A DNA stretch of 64,000 nt, from positions 62,001-126,000 of the forward strand of contig JAVYIG010000609.1 of NCBI GenBank assembly GCA_035222895.1, read 5' to 3'. This document shows, piece by piece, positions 45,961 through 57,797 of the stretch (the stretch's first letter is position 1; each line of letters opens with the position of its first letter). The position numbers and the translations under genes were made by a program. The notes beneath the pieces are model-generated. The model was not told the DNA's origin, ran no database searches, and worked only from the letters and a program-made list of their open reading frames with translations. Origin of the DNA: Strongylocentrotus droebachiensis (Eukaryota; Echinodermata; Echinoidea; Camarodonta; Strongylocentrotidae).

Positions 45961-47115
45961 CTCAATGTGAAGATACGTGCAATAACATCAAGTAACCTTT
46001 CGGCAGCCGTAATCGAGAGACTCTATAGCGACCGATCCGTGGACGGTGGGGGGAAATGACATTTCATGTTATGTCTGTTGTCTGTCTGACGTCGATGTCT
46101 TCGGTGTGACTGGGGTACTAGCATATCATTGTCCATGTGTCAATGTTTACATTTTACTAACATAGAACCTACATAAGAAATTGCAATGTCAGCAATAAAT
46201 CTTGTGCCACAATATCAAGATCACGTTCCAAAATGAAACCGTGAACAAATTGAAAGGTTTGCAGATTTTGTTTAATATATAAACGTGTATGAACCGGAGA
46301 CTTGTAGTGCGCTTACGATATATAAACTAAAGTAATTGAAGTTGATTATGTAAGAACTTTGGTTAACCAAGTTTTATTGATGAAAATACATACTTGAGAG
46401 AAAAAGTATATAAAAATATTTCAAAGAAGCATGACCTTGAAATAATTGAGTCATTTTACTTCAAAAGTTTCACTCAACCATTTTTAGGATTCGCTGAATA
46501 TATCATTACATTTGAACACAGTGTACGTATTAGGTGCACTTCGTGAACATGCATCAATTAATGTAGGCCTAAATGTGAACACCGTCGTAATTAATTTTGA
46601 TGACCAGGATGAAACGTGAACAAAATGAAATGTTCATTTGAAGTGAAATATGTGTTCATGTGTGAGCCAACGTGGAGAAAAGTAAAGAAATCATTACAGA
46701 TATCATGGATTTGTATTATTTTGTTCATGGCACAGAATATACCTTTTCAAGTTATACTATATATACATGTATAATATAAGAAAATATACATATAACTTGA
46801 TAAAGACGTTAGGTACGTAGAAAATTCGTGACCTAATTTAAATTGTTGGTTTTGACGCATGAAACTTCTCTTCTTTTAATCATTTTTGTGTGTACATGGA
46901 CATCATTCAAGTCAGCTCGGTAAAACCGGTCTAAACTTGATTTTCAACCTCCCACAATTTATGTTCCATTACGTCTTGTCTAGCCGTATGTGTGTGTGTG
47001 TGCGTGTGTATGTGTATGTTATTTATACACTTCATTCAATTGTATATGTTCTTGTTTGGTTCACATTTAGATGAATGAAACAAAATTACAAAAAGTGTGC
47101 GCGTGTATTTGTGTG
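45961..47115 (+). other. Intergenic stretch
   Basis: 45960-46020 and 46125-46200 continue the flank shared with CAP copy 1 (4850-4900, 8165-8235). A TG microsatellite lies near 46985-47020. No gene was recognised. Confidence 0.5.
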
Positions 47116-47123
47116 TGTGTGCG

Positions 47124-47445
47124 CAGTGGCGGATCCAGGGGGGGGGGGGGCCCGGGGGGCCCGGGCCCCCCCCCCCTTGAGAAAAAAATCATGTAAAATC
47201 ACGTGATTTTTACCTTTTTGGGGGGTTGGGCCCCCCCCCCCCTGGCGCTCAAGGGGGGGGGTGCAAATCGAAAAATTTTCGAGGACCAAAAAAAAAAAAA
47301 AAAAAATGTCTTCACTACCCCCCCCCCCCCCCCCCCCCCCCCCACTGAGAGACTTTTCGGCCGGCGCGATTTTCGAATTTTCGGGAGCAAAAAAAAATGA
47401 AGAAAGTTGGGCCCCCTCCCCTAAGAAATCCTGGATCCGCGCCTG
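47124..47445. mobile_element. Short hAT-type MITE
   Basis: 322 bp from CAGTGGCGGATCCAGG to CCTGGATCCGCGCCTG, with a perfect 8-bp duplication TGTGTGCG (47116-47123, 47446-47453). The interior is G- and C-runs around GTTGGGCCCCC and AAAATTTTCGAGG. Confidence 0.88.
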
Positions 47446-47453
47446 TGTGTGCG

Positions 47454-49367
47454 TGCCTGTGTGTGAATAAGTGAGAAAGAGAAGGCCGCGCGAATTACTG
47501 AGGAAGAGTTGGCAGAAAGAAGGAAAAAAACGTGTGTAGTTCGCGGCTATGTACATGGTGACCTGCCACAATAATAAATTCGTGTTCTTTATTTGTTATG
47601 AATGTTCCTTGGAATGGTTTATTTTATACTTTTCATCGAGAAGTAGCCGTTTTAAACGAAACTTAATTTACGGATCATTTGAGACGGCTAAAATGTGGAT
47701 TCTTTTTAACTACGGATTACATATAGGCCTATATGTAAATGTCCATTGGGAGGGTAAATTGTATCATGTTTAATCATTAAGGGCATATTATTTAAATAAA
47801 CAAGGCCCAAACAATGATTTGTTGTTACGTGTATGCCTTGAATGAGTACTTGATAATCCTTGAATACAGAAAGACTCCTGCACTGGCTTCAAGCTTTAGG
47901 CGTCATATTGAACGCTGTTATCAGCAAAAAATTGTCTCCTTTTCGCCAGCACAAACGTAGCTAGTTCGCGTAGATTGCAGACGGCAATCGGCGGATCAGA
48001 CGACACTTCAAAGTGATTTTGTATGTGAGATTGCTTTGCTAAATATAAAATACAAGAACCTTTTCCATATCTTTAAACTATCATTGATATCTGATAATTA
48101 AACAGTTAGTAAAATAAACCTACCAAACTACATAATACATTGAAATACTTGACTGAAAGTAGGGGAGTTTGATGTGGTGCACAATTGCACCCCTCTGTTA
48201 ATAATCGAATAGTCCATGGTGTTCATGAATATTCATGTTTTTGCTTACCTCGGCAAAATTCTTGCCTATACTAAATGAAAAAATTACGGTGGGGGGTTGG
48301 CTGAAATGGACATATTGAACCAGTTAGAACTGATCTATGATAACTCATGCTTGTTATCATTTGTGTGCTTGACTTATAACCTTACAATCGAGTGGTAAAT
48401 TGCGTCCAAAGTTCGACCAGGTATGTGTTATATAGACAATGGCGAGCTGGCGACCTATTTTGATCAAATTACGGTGGGTAAACTGTCAAAAGTCAATGGG
48501 ACATGAGGGTTCCAATGAAAGAGCTAGTGATAACGTACGTCGGGGTGGATGTGCTTTTCGTTTAAACAACAAATGAATTTTTAACGATTTTTTTTTTTTT
48601 TTTTTTGGGGGGGGGGGGGGGGTAAAAGTCCATAGGCTAACATGTTTATAGGCTGCCGGACTCCGACGATAGGGGGCGTTGTCAAATGAGACTAAACGAA
48701 GCTATATGTTTTGAATGTAATTGTTCAATTTAATTTAAGTGTTATACTAAATGCATCATATTCCTTTTTTCAACACACATTAGGACTTAAGAGCAATGAA
48801 TAACACAAACCCGTTAATTTTAGTTTTAAAATGTTTCAGTAGTGTTAAAATTTTATTTTTATGTGTGTGTGCTCTTTTTTGTGACTATATTCATACATAT
48901 GGAAACTACCCGCGATAACTCAAACACAATTTTTTAATAAAAGTTTTGACGGCCACAACAATAGAAATCGCTTGCGTGCTCAAGAAAGGATCAAGAAGAA
49001 AAATATGGTTACTGCAAAATTGTTATTATTTCAACAAAGGAGGAACTACATGAACAATCATATTGAAAACAGAATTTAATGCAATTATGTTTAAATAAGA
49101 AATGTTTCAGTCTTGTGACCCAAAGTCATGAGTCTCCATGCACAGACTCAATATGACACTTGAACACATTTCACAAAGCCGTGAGCCTAACCTAAGTGTG
49201 TCAGTCTCTGGATAATTATACCAAAGCACCTACAGTACAGGGTCTATGGATCGCAATAGACTGTGAAGTCTTTGTAGTCTAAAAGCTCAGACTCTTTTTA
49301 CGCACTACGACTGACAATGGTCTAGTTTGAATACACAGACCCTTGTAAGTCGTAGTTCATGAGAGAG
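47454..49367 (+). other. Intergenic stretch
   Basis: No gene was recognised. A T-run followed by a G-run at about 48585-48620 is the only marked feature. Confidence 0.5.
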
Positions 49368-49484
49368 TAGGGACTTTTAGATTCGCACGAAGACAATAGG
49401 TCTATGCTACAATCGACGTCCTTTTAATACACTGCCTTGAATGGACGTCACACGTTTCAGTCCACGCAAATCTAAAAGTCCCTA
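49368..49484. repeat. Short MITE, TAGGGACTTTTAGATT ends
   Basis: TAGGGACTTTTAGATTCGC at the left has the inverse GCAAATCTAAAAGTCCCTA at the right. A second inverted pair (GACGTCC, GGACGTC) lies inside. It is about 440 bp upstream of the WSC gene start. Confidence 0.75.
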
Positions 49485-49925
49485 ATACCTGAACTGTGGG
49501 ACCATGGAGACAAACAGATCGAGTTATGCTCGGCTCAAGACTCGAATAATGTTTGGTAAAAGAGTGATATTAGACTATGTACCTACAGACTAGATGTAAT
49601 CAGATCTATTAGTATCAATTAGCACACTTTATTAACTACACTCTTGTCGAAAGTGAGCTTCGAAGATTAACTGTGGTTTCGCAATGATTAATTAAAGCAT
49701 AATGACGGCTTTAAGTAAAGTGATTTGAGTTATATCACGTGGTAGTTTTGAAACAACGGTCGTATCTTTCTGCGTCGCCATTTTGACACGGTCCTTTGAA
49801 AAACGGTTCACTGTTTTCGATAGTACACATACATGTACGTCAAACCTCACCTCCCTGGTCAAACCATTAACTTCGTTTCTACATTGTGACCAGCTGGCAA
49901 TACGAAGTTCCATATAGATATAGGA

Positions 49926-50135
49926 ATGTATAGAATAATTGTGCTCTGCTTACTTTCAAGAATGATGGTTTTCAGTAGTGATAATTACACTACCGTAACG
50001 GATTTTCAACCTTCCAACGACGTACCCGAGAGACGCGCAAGAGGTAAAGTCTGTGTTCATATTCTTTGCTTGGAAAAGCAGATTATCATGATATCGTATT
50101 TGATTTGATTCAATAAACTATTTGTGTTGTTTAAT

Positions 50136-50170
<35 letters not shown>

Positions 50171-51263
50171 ACTAAGCATTTTCCAAGCAACTTTGGATAT
50201 TATCCCGAGTTTAGGTTCTGCAACTTTTGTGCTCAGTATATCATACCATTCCCCAACAACACCTGGGTTGAGTGCGGTAAATGTAGAATAATGTCCTGTC
50301 GAAATACGTTAGTGCCCTGGCATAGAATCAGACCCCGTACAATGTGATATACAGTCTGGTGACTTAGCGACTGGAACAACATACACCAATATCATTATCT
50401 TCTTCATCATCACCAAGTATTGTTTTTTAACCGGTTTTATTTGATTGTGAAAGAAATATGATATGTTTTAAGTGTAAATTGTCATGCAATTCAGCCGAGA
50501 CTGCAAAATGTTGATATTAATAAACTGAACTGAACCATCACAATACATTGATTATAACTATATACTTCGCGTTTTTCTTCATTTAAACGATGCAACCTCT
50601 TTCAGATGGCGATTACATCGGTTGTTATCCTCTAGGTTGCTTGGAATTCGACTACCATGCAGTCCTCTCAAACACGACAACACCAGACACTTGCACAGCA
50701 GCATGTAAAGAAAATGGATTCCATTTTGCAGCATTGTACAACATAACAGGGTGTGCTTGCTCCTGTGAGCAGAGATGCCTTGCTAAGCAGATAGACACAC
50801 ACTGTGGCCTACCATGCAGACCTGATTTGGAAAGATTATGCGGTGGGTTTAAGGTTGCGTCTTATTATGCTGGTAAGCCTTCAATTCTGACATGCTAATT
50901 GAATGTGAAGATTTAAACAGTTTTAATTAAAAAATAGGTAGATGGAAGAATGTTTGACTTCATCGGAGGAACATAATCTTTGCTGGTTTTTGAGAATAAA
51001 CACAGAATGTGACCGTAATATAGGGATCTATTTGCTATCTAGAACGGAATATCATTAGTAAACAACCGGTAAAATATTCGGAACATAATATGATGTAAAA
51101 ATGAATTGTAAGAACCATGCATATTCTAATCAAATATACTTCAGCAATAGTCTTTGTTGATAGTAAGTTAATTATAAATAGCAAATTATTATCGTATTAA
51201 TATTAGCAAAAATAGTAATAGTAATAATGATAACAATAATAATAACAATATTAATGATTTTAG

Positions 51264-51295
<32 letters not shown>

Positions 51296-53355
51296 ACTAC
51301 TCCTACTACTACTACAATTTCTGCTATATTAAAAATAATTATAGTAACAATATTAATATTGATGATAACTTATTACTACCAATGGCAATTAATGTTGTAA
51401 TTATATCATCGTTGCTAGCTCTTACCGACTTCTTCTTTTCTCTTATGCACTCACTCATTCATTTTTATTCGCCATTAAAGGGAACATCTAAAAGTTTTTT
51501 TTTAAATATATACAAATTTATAAATAAACAGAACCAAAAAAAAAGAATGCAATACATGTAGAACAAGAGATATATGGCATGTAGAAAGTACATACAAAAG
51601 ACACACAGCGAAGATCAAGAAGTAACAAAAATACACACTGTTATAGATGTAAATAAAAGTGATGATAAAAATAATAGTGAGTTGAGTGAAATCAGAGTGT
51701 AGAAATATTAAACTTTTTTTTCGAATATTTGTTTTGTTTTATTCTTGTAGTTAAACCGGTTAACGCATTGAACAACGATTGCATTGAGCATAAAATTGAT
51801 GAAACTAATGGTATGTATATGCGCCCAAAACTTGTTTTTGTATGATACAATCATTTCATCGAAATGAGTTAAGTGAGAAATATTATTTATTAACAAAATT
51901 ACTGTCATTTTCTTTTCAAATTTGAATTTTGCAACTGGCATTATTTGATTCTCTCCATTTGCTGTGAAAAACTTAGAACTTCAATGTTCATTTATAGAGA
52001 GAAAATCACATATCCTTTTGATCTGAAATTGTTGCACACTCAGGAACTTTAATGAACTCTTTCTGCTGCTACAGACGAATATTTCAATAAGTTTTCGAGG
52101 GCTTGCAAATTTCTCACAAACATTTACTATACTTATCTCATTAATGTCTTTCCAATATCAAAGTATAGACGATTTATCACTTGTGTTTGATTTGTATAAG
52201 TAATGTGTTGTATCTATTGTTGCCTTGCTAAAAAAAAACTGTGGAAAATGAATATACCTACGAAATTTCATAAGATTTCTTAAATTTTTGGTTTCATCTC
52301 TTCTTCCGCAAGGATCGTCAGGGACAAAGAAACCACCTGTCAGTGATTTCATCCCAATCTATATTACTGCCGGGATAGGTTCAGCCGTCACCACACTCCT
52401 AATCATCCGTTTTGCTTGTTTAAGGTATTTTAACTTATTACACCACTACTAACAAAATCGTAAAATTTTTGGAAAATCAACCTAAATTCCAATAGCTTCG
52501 TTCATCACCTTTGGAAATATGCAAACTTCAGAAAGACTGATGACCACTAATTATGTCATGCAAACATGTTTTCTATACGATTTAAAATTGAGAACCAAAG
52601 TGTGACGTCATACTTGCCAAGTTGTCAAGGTTGCTGGTTCCAAACAAGTTTGTACTAAACAAAGGTGTGGAGATCACACAAGCACCAATTGATAATACAT
52701 ACGCGCTACAATATGTATGTTAAATAGTTGTGATCTTTGCAATGATACTTTTTTTTAAATTTAAATCTTCCATTCTGCAAAATATGAGCTCTTCCTCCTT
52801 TCTCTCCCCCTCCCCTCTTCCGTTTCTTCAATACAATTCAGAAAGTGTGATCGACGGGTGATATACACACCTCGCAATCAATCCCGTAGATGGCGCGCTC
52901 ATGCTTCATCCCAAGAAAACAAAGAGCGCCCTCCTAATGACCCAAAGACAGCCAGAAATCTGCCTCGGCTTCCTCCAAGCCTTCCTCCACGTCATCTTAG
53001 CGATATGCACCAGTCATCTGGTATCGACTCAACACCACACAAACACATTCGAAGAGGCATAGAACCCACCATCGTGGAAGACATCGGGGGTAACATGCCG
53101 GTGGTGGAATCCTGTTTCTACCATGTCCTGACCGAGGAGGGTGGCGAGGAGACGCGTAGTCAAGGTCTCTCATTGGCCACTGAAAATGAGTATGCGTACG
53201 CCGAATGCCGGGCTTACATTGACAGTTTACCTCGGTCGGCTGCTTTTATACACGCACAGACGGATATCCCTCGATATCCTGAAAATATCGAAGAGGTTGA
53301 GCATGAAATGGTCAATAATGAACTCTACGCACTCTACACAATATCGAAGAAATAA
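49926..53355 (+). CDS. WSC-domain single-pass membrane receptor-like protein
   Basis: Five exons in consistent phase: 49926-50043, 50606-50872, 51751-51810, 52313-52424 and 52842-53355, total 1071 nt, 356 residues. All junctions have GT/AG. Residues 1-18 are a hydrophobic signal peptide (MYRIIVLCLL). Residues 40-128 are one WSC domain on its own exon: YIGCYPLGC, TPDTCTAACKENG, GCACSCEQRC, LPCRPDLERLCGG. WSC domains are Cys-rich and bind carbohydrate in several known proteins. A short stalk leads to a membrane span (about 161-185, YITAGIGSAVTTLLIIRFAC), followed by basic residues, so the tail is cytoplasmic. The 170-residue tail has a PSLPPR motif (PxxPxR type, SH3-binding), FYHVL and Tyr-rich ENEYAYAEC and NNELYALYTI. 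It looks like a type I receptor with signalling docking sites; ligand unknown. No close named homologue is claimed. Confidence 0.85.
50135..50170 (+). repeat. ATC trinucleotide microsatellite
   Basis: About twelve CAT/ATC units in intron 1 of the WSC gene. Confidence 0.9.
50225..50390 (-). mobile_element. SINE copy, reverse orientation
   Basis: Inverse of the SINE body and head at 35215-35335: AACACCTGGGTTGAGTG, AAATGTAGA, then a decayed tRNA-like part ending CAGTCTGGTGACTTAGCG. It lies in intron 1 of the WSC gene. It is older than the 35-kb copy, judging by more differences. Confidence 0.7.
51262..51322 (+). repeat. TAC trinucleotide microsatellite
   Basis: ACTACTACT run in intron 2 of the WSC gene. 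Confidence 0.85.
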
Positions 53356-53428
53356 TGCGATTTTTTTGTTCAACGTTAAGAATATCTTTGAAGGACATTG
53401 ACATTATTGTATACGCAACTAACTGACT

Positions 53429-53434
53429 AATAAA
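53429..53434 (+). promoter_or_regulatory. Probable polyadenylation signal of the WSC gene
   Basis: AATAAA lies 74 nt after the stop codon, in an AT-rich context. Position and sequence fit a short 3' untranslated region. Confidence 0.6.
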
Positions 53435-53509
53435 GGTACGTTCAATACTCGGATTTTTAAAGGCAAATAGCCCTTGTAACGAAAATTGAATGCAAGATCC
53501 ACATGACAA

Positions 53510-54600
53510 ATTTAAGGAGTGACACGTTTAGACGTGCAAGCTGTAGGAGAGCTCAATGCTTTATATATAACTAACCTCGTGTACGCCTACCTACACTATG
53601 AACATGACGGACAAAGAAAGAGGACAAAATATACAGTTCCTCATTCTACCCTCAACAATTGCTGTGGTAGACAAAGGAACATCCCTTCACTGCTATCATG
53701 TAAACATGTGTAAAACAGGTGTCACATGCATATTCACCTGTTCTACACATTTTACATAATAGCAGTGAAGGGATGTTCCTTTATCTACCACAGCAATTGT
53801 TGAGGGTAGAATGAGGACTGTATATTTTGTCCTCTTTCTTTGTCCGTCATGTTTATAGTGCTAGTTGGTCCAAAAAAATAAATCGCCACCCTCGTTCACC
53901 AGCTATTGTCTGGTGAAACCAGCACCTCAAGGCAACGTTTGCTGCAGAGCTATCTAACAACCAATCCACCATTATGCGCACTGCTACTTTTATCGTGTCA
54001 ATTTGACCTGAGTGTGATTACACATGTAGCAAATATGATGAACTTTGTGAACAAAATGGACAGCGCTTTGGAACTTCACAGGAAGTGGACACGAATGAAA
54101 TAAGTTATGGACCAGGTTTGATTTGCCCTATTTTTACATTCACAGGCCATTTCGAACTGTCTTGTTTGACCTGAGATAGATGGGTTTTATTTCTTGTCTC
54201 ACCCATATTTCTTGTTTAGTCCCTTCAAAAAGAATACTTGTATATAAATACTTGTAATGATTTTGGTATATTTTGTTGTTATCTAAACGTACTATATCCG
54301 TACACAGGTATATTATAGACCATTTTTTACGAGTTGTTAATATTTATGCTTGAACCAATATGTAAATTAAAGACATTAAGATAATAATGATATAGCATTC
54401 ATAAAATGCAATTCGTAAAAAAATAATATATATGTACGCAAATATATAACAATAAATTGTAAAACCTTAGTGTGATTCATTTTATGTTCTATGTGTATTT
54501 TTACTGTAAAATTATTGTACCTTGTAACAAAGCCAATGGAAACAGAATATATATGTATTTCCGTTGATCAATAAAGATGAAATGAATGAATGAATCACTC
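53510..54600 (+). mobile_element. 3' region of an RTE-like LINE, truncated
   Basis: Apart from a MITE insertion it resembles 62430-62840, the tail of the RTE-type LINE: TTTAGACGTGCAAGC, CTCGTGTACGCCTACCTA, ACAAAATGGACAGCGC, GTTTGATTTGCCCT. It ends in a repeated AATG tail near 54580-54596, after AATAAAGATG, as RTE-clade elements do. There is no coding part here. It lies just past the WSC gene end. Confidence 0.7.
53594..53860. mobile_element. Palindromic MITE, CACTATGAACATGAC ends, copy 2
   Basis: 267-bp palindrome with the ends of the copy at 24428-24640 plus an extra arm segment (ACCCTCAACAATTGCTGTGG and its inverse). The 3-bp duplication CTA (53591-53593, 53861-53863) interrupts the LINE tail; the unbroken sequence survives at 62480-62505. 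This shows the insertion directly. Confidence 0.88.
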
Positions 54601-55084
54601 ATTCACTTTGAACAACCGCGACTGTACGTCCAATTTTGCATCTGCTTCAGTTGTGCAGCAGCGTATCGCAGATGATGCGACAAAAGCAGGTAAGAGTATT
54701 ATTAAAACGGTATTGCTTTTAAAAATGTGTTGGATAGAATTGTGTTGTAGGCTATAAGCTACGCCCTACATTATGTCAATTAACCCATTAAGCCTTTAGC
54801 ACTAAAGGCGACCTTGCATAAAAGTCAGATTGCGATTTTTCGCAGCTTTGATTAAACGCAGATAACTATGGGAATGTAGCTGCTTCTCAGCCACAGACCG
54901 ACATAGTTATGCTAGGCCCAACAATTTAACATGATGTTCAGTAAAACAGTCCAACTTGGATTGGATATAATATATGTGACTATAGACAATACGTATTCAG
55001 AGCTATTAGTACCAATTAGCATACTTTATTCACTACACCCTTGTCGAAAGTGAGCTGCCACGAAGATCCATTGTGGTTTCGCAC

Positions 55085-55350
55085 ATTATTTAATAAATTA
55101 TGGCAAAATTATAGAAAGGGCCGTCCATCAACAACTCGGTGAATTCTTGGACGTAAATAATTGATTACACCCTAATCAGTCTGGTTATAGACCTATGCAT
55201 TCAACAGCTGCTGCCCTTGCAAAACTTTTAAATCAATGGTCGTTGAATATTCATAACAAAGACAATCCTGGAGTTACTTTCATAGATCCTCGGAATGCCT
55301 TTGATAACGTAAACTATGAGCTACTTTTACATAAATTAGCTTGTATAGGT
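55085..55350 (+). pseudogene. LINE reverse transcriptase fragment
   Basis: The plus strand reads KIIERAVHQQLGEFL, then NQSGYRPMHST, then NKDNPGVTFIDPRNAFDNV and ELLLHKLACIG. These are reverse transcriptase blocks of CR1/Jockey-type LINEs, with the FIDxxxAFD catalytic Asp region. One in-frame stop lies between FLDVNN and HPNQSG. It is cut off by a hAT-type end at 55351 and no downstream half was found. Confidence 0.75.
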
Positions 55351-55570
55351 CAGTGGCGGATCCAGCCGGCGGCGGGGTTGGGGCCCAATTCGTAAGAAAA
55401 CAAAACTGAGCACAATTTTTTTTAATCAACACCCCCCTCCCCTTGAGCAACAAAAACAAAACGTTTTTTTGCCAAGGGGGGGGGGGGTGTCTTTTTTTTA
55501 ACGTTACCATTTTCCCCTTCTGTTGGGGGCCAGGGGAGGGGGCCAGAAAAAACGAAATTCTGCTTTTACC
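55351..55570. mobile_element. hAT-type element, one end only
   Basis: Begins CAGTGGCGGATCCAG, the terminus seen at 47124, followed by GC-rich sequence with G-runs. No matching right end or duplicate of the left flank GTATAGGT was found, so the right border is a guess. Confidence 0.45.
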
Positions 55571-55574
55571 TTAT

Positions 55575-56757
55575 ATGTCTCGATATAACTTGGCAAAGGA
55601 AACTGATCTGAGTGACATCTCTGCTATCATTGTACGTGCTTATCGCGTACTAGGTACATCCAAAATGCTTGAAGGTGTTTGTTATACATTAAATCTTCAC
55701 ATCAAATATTCATTGAAATCGATATGCTCTCAGTAAGTATATTTTCATGTTTGCAGGGAAAAACTACAACAAACACACCTTAAGAATTGCGAATAAAAAT
55801 TAATACGCTAATACATCAATATAATTGGTTTACAACCATCACTTTAGTTTGAATGTTTGGCAGACTTTCTGAATATTTTATTTGAACACACGTGTCAGAC
55901 GCTATATTGCAACAATTTTTCTCTTGTGATCGTAGGCCTCATACAGCACATTAATTTCTGTTATGGATGGCACAATATTCGTTCGCTAATTTAGTAGATG
56001 TTTTTTTTAATTAATTGCCACTCAGTTTCTTCATTCAATATATGAGGGTCATTAGGCTGACATTGGAAAGTTATTGCAATGTAATCACTTTTAATGTTTT
56101 CAATCATGACAGCAGCTCTAATTTGTCTACTTGAAAAGAAGGGAACAAAATTCTTTAAAAAAACAGATACACACACACACCTACACACACGCACGTCCGC
56201 ACAAACAAGCACCCCGCAGGACTCTTTTTAAATATAAGCTCATAACTTTGTTTCCTTTCCCAACATAATAAAAGTAAAGAAATGTAGAAATAATGAACAA
56301 AAAACCCATTAGGCGGAGAACTATGACAAATCAAAATACAATCGAATTACAAAGGATAAGTTGTCAAACAAATATTTCAAACACGGAATGATGAAGACAA
56401 GTTTGACTTTTTGCCTTCATTGACTCAATTGCTTAAAAAGTTATTTGAAAACTGCCTTCTTACAAACGTCCAATTCCATGTCTCCATATTTTCCTTCTGT
56501 AATGCAGTAATTTTTTTTGTCAAAACGAAAACAAAATTAATTGCGTGGGAAATGAATCTATATTCGTATTGGTTACACGTTAAGCCTACCTTTTGTAATA
56601 AATCATATATACAGCGATTTACAACATCATTGTCAAACGTAAATTAAAAATATTTGAGTAACTTCCAATTGCAATCAACACTTGTAAATGAAAATACAAG
56701 CAATACTTGATAATTTATTTACAAGCAGTATTTGTAATTAAAAGCTACTACTGCATA
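55575..56757 (+). repeat. Duplicated 1.1-kb segment, copy 1
   Basis: Colinear direct relative of 60330-61447. It starts TGTCTCGATATAACTTGG and shares CACACGTGTCAGACGCTATA, AACAAGCAGTATTTGTAATT and many other blocks, with small indels. No coding content was recognised. The two copies flank the receptor gene region. Confidence 0.75.
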
Positions 56758-56759
56758 AA

Positions 56760-57600
56760 ACTGGGATTTTCCAATAACTCTATTTTACGCTATTGTGTCG
56801 GGGTGGACTTTTTATGTTGTCTACATCTAGACTATTCTGTAGTAAGAAAAGAAAAGAATAATCAAGCGTCGTTTTTTTTTCGTAATCGTCATTTGTAGGT
56901 GAACGGTTTTTCAATGATGGTAGCTTATACTGATGCAAATGTGTGCAGACTGTTTAAAAGATTTGACAGGATCAAAGAACAAATTTGAGTGTGCTTACAC
57001 TCTAAAAACTAAAATGTTAAATCACCAGTTGAATCAAATTGGTTGATTAAGACTTTGACATGCTGGATCCAACACTATAAATGTTAAATATGTGTATTGA
57101 CAACATTCTAGAAGGCCCAGTTTAATAAGCTTTTTCATCAGAGCGTTTTTTTTTACAAAAGTTGTATTCATTCTGTACAAAATATCTTGAACAATTATCT
57201 TCAACTTATATTAAACGAAAATTTTAAATTAACAACAACAACAAGAAAAACAGTATATACGTATTAGAAATGTACGAGAATAAAGTTATTAAAGTTTGCA
57301 AGTAAATGCCAAGTAGCTGTTTTTTTCTTACCATTTAAAAATTTTAAAAATTTAAATCACAGGCAACTATGAAACCCCTACACTGTAAACAGAAAGTTCT
57401 GTGCTTGACGAAAATAACTATGTTTTATATTTTTTCACACTAACCCTCCAAGAATGAAATAAAAACCAGTCATGGATAGGTTTTCTATCAGATCGGAGAA
57501 CTAACAATTATACCAAAATCGAAGAAAAATGTGATTTAGAACAAATATTATTTACAAAGTAGTATTTTTCAAAGTAGCAGAAACACTGAATTTCTGCTTC
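56760..57600 (+). other. Intergenic stretch
   Basis: AT-rich, nothing recognised. It is downstream of the seven-span receptor gene, which ends at 57798. Confidence 0.5.
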
Positions 57601-57707
57601 AAGAATACTAGGAAACATTTGAAATGTAATTTCCCCCTACAATACAAGTGACATCATTTATGTAGTTAATGTGACTTTCTGTTATCAACAAATTTAAATT
57701 CTCATTA

Positions 57708-57713
57708 TTTATT
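57708..57713 (-). promoter_or_regulatory. Probable polyadenylation signal of the receptor gene
   Basis: AATAAA on the minus strand, about 85 nt after the stop codon of the seven-span receptor gene. Confidence 0.5.
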
Positions 57714-57797
57714 ACATGCTTTTGAACTACATTGTAAAATAAATGCGAATATTTTTTCTTCAAATTCTTGAATCTTTCATCAATAGACAACTAATTA

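Noticed and set aside
54955-55090. Possible second WSC-gene promoter, as it resembles 49555-49690 upstream of the WSC gene
   Set aside because: No signal-peptide or WSC exon follows; the shared piece is more likely a dispersed repeat.
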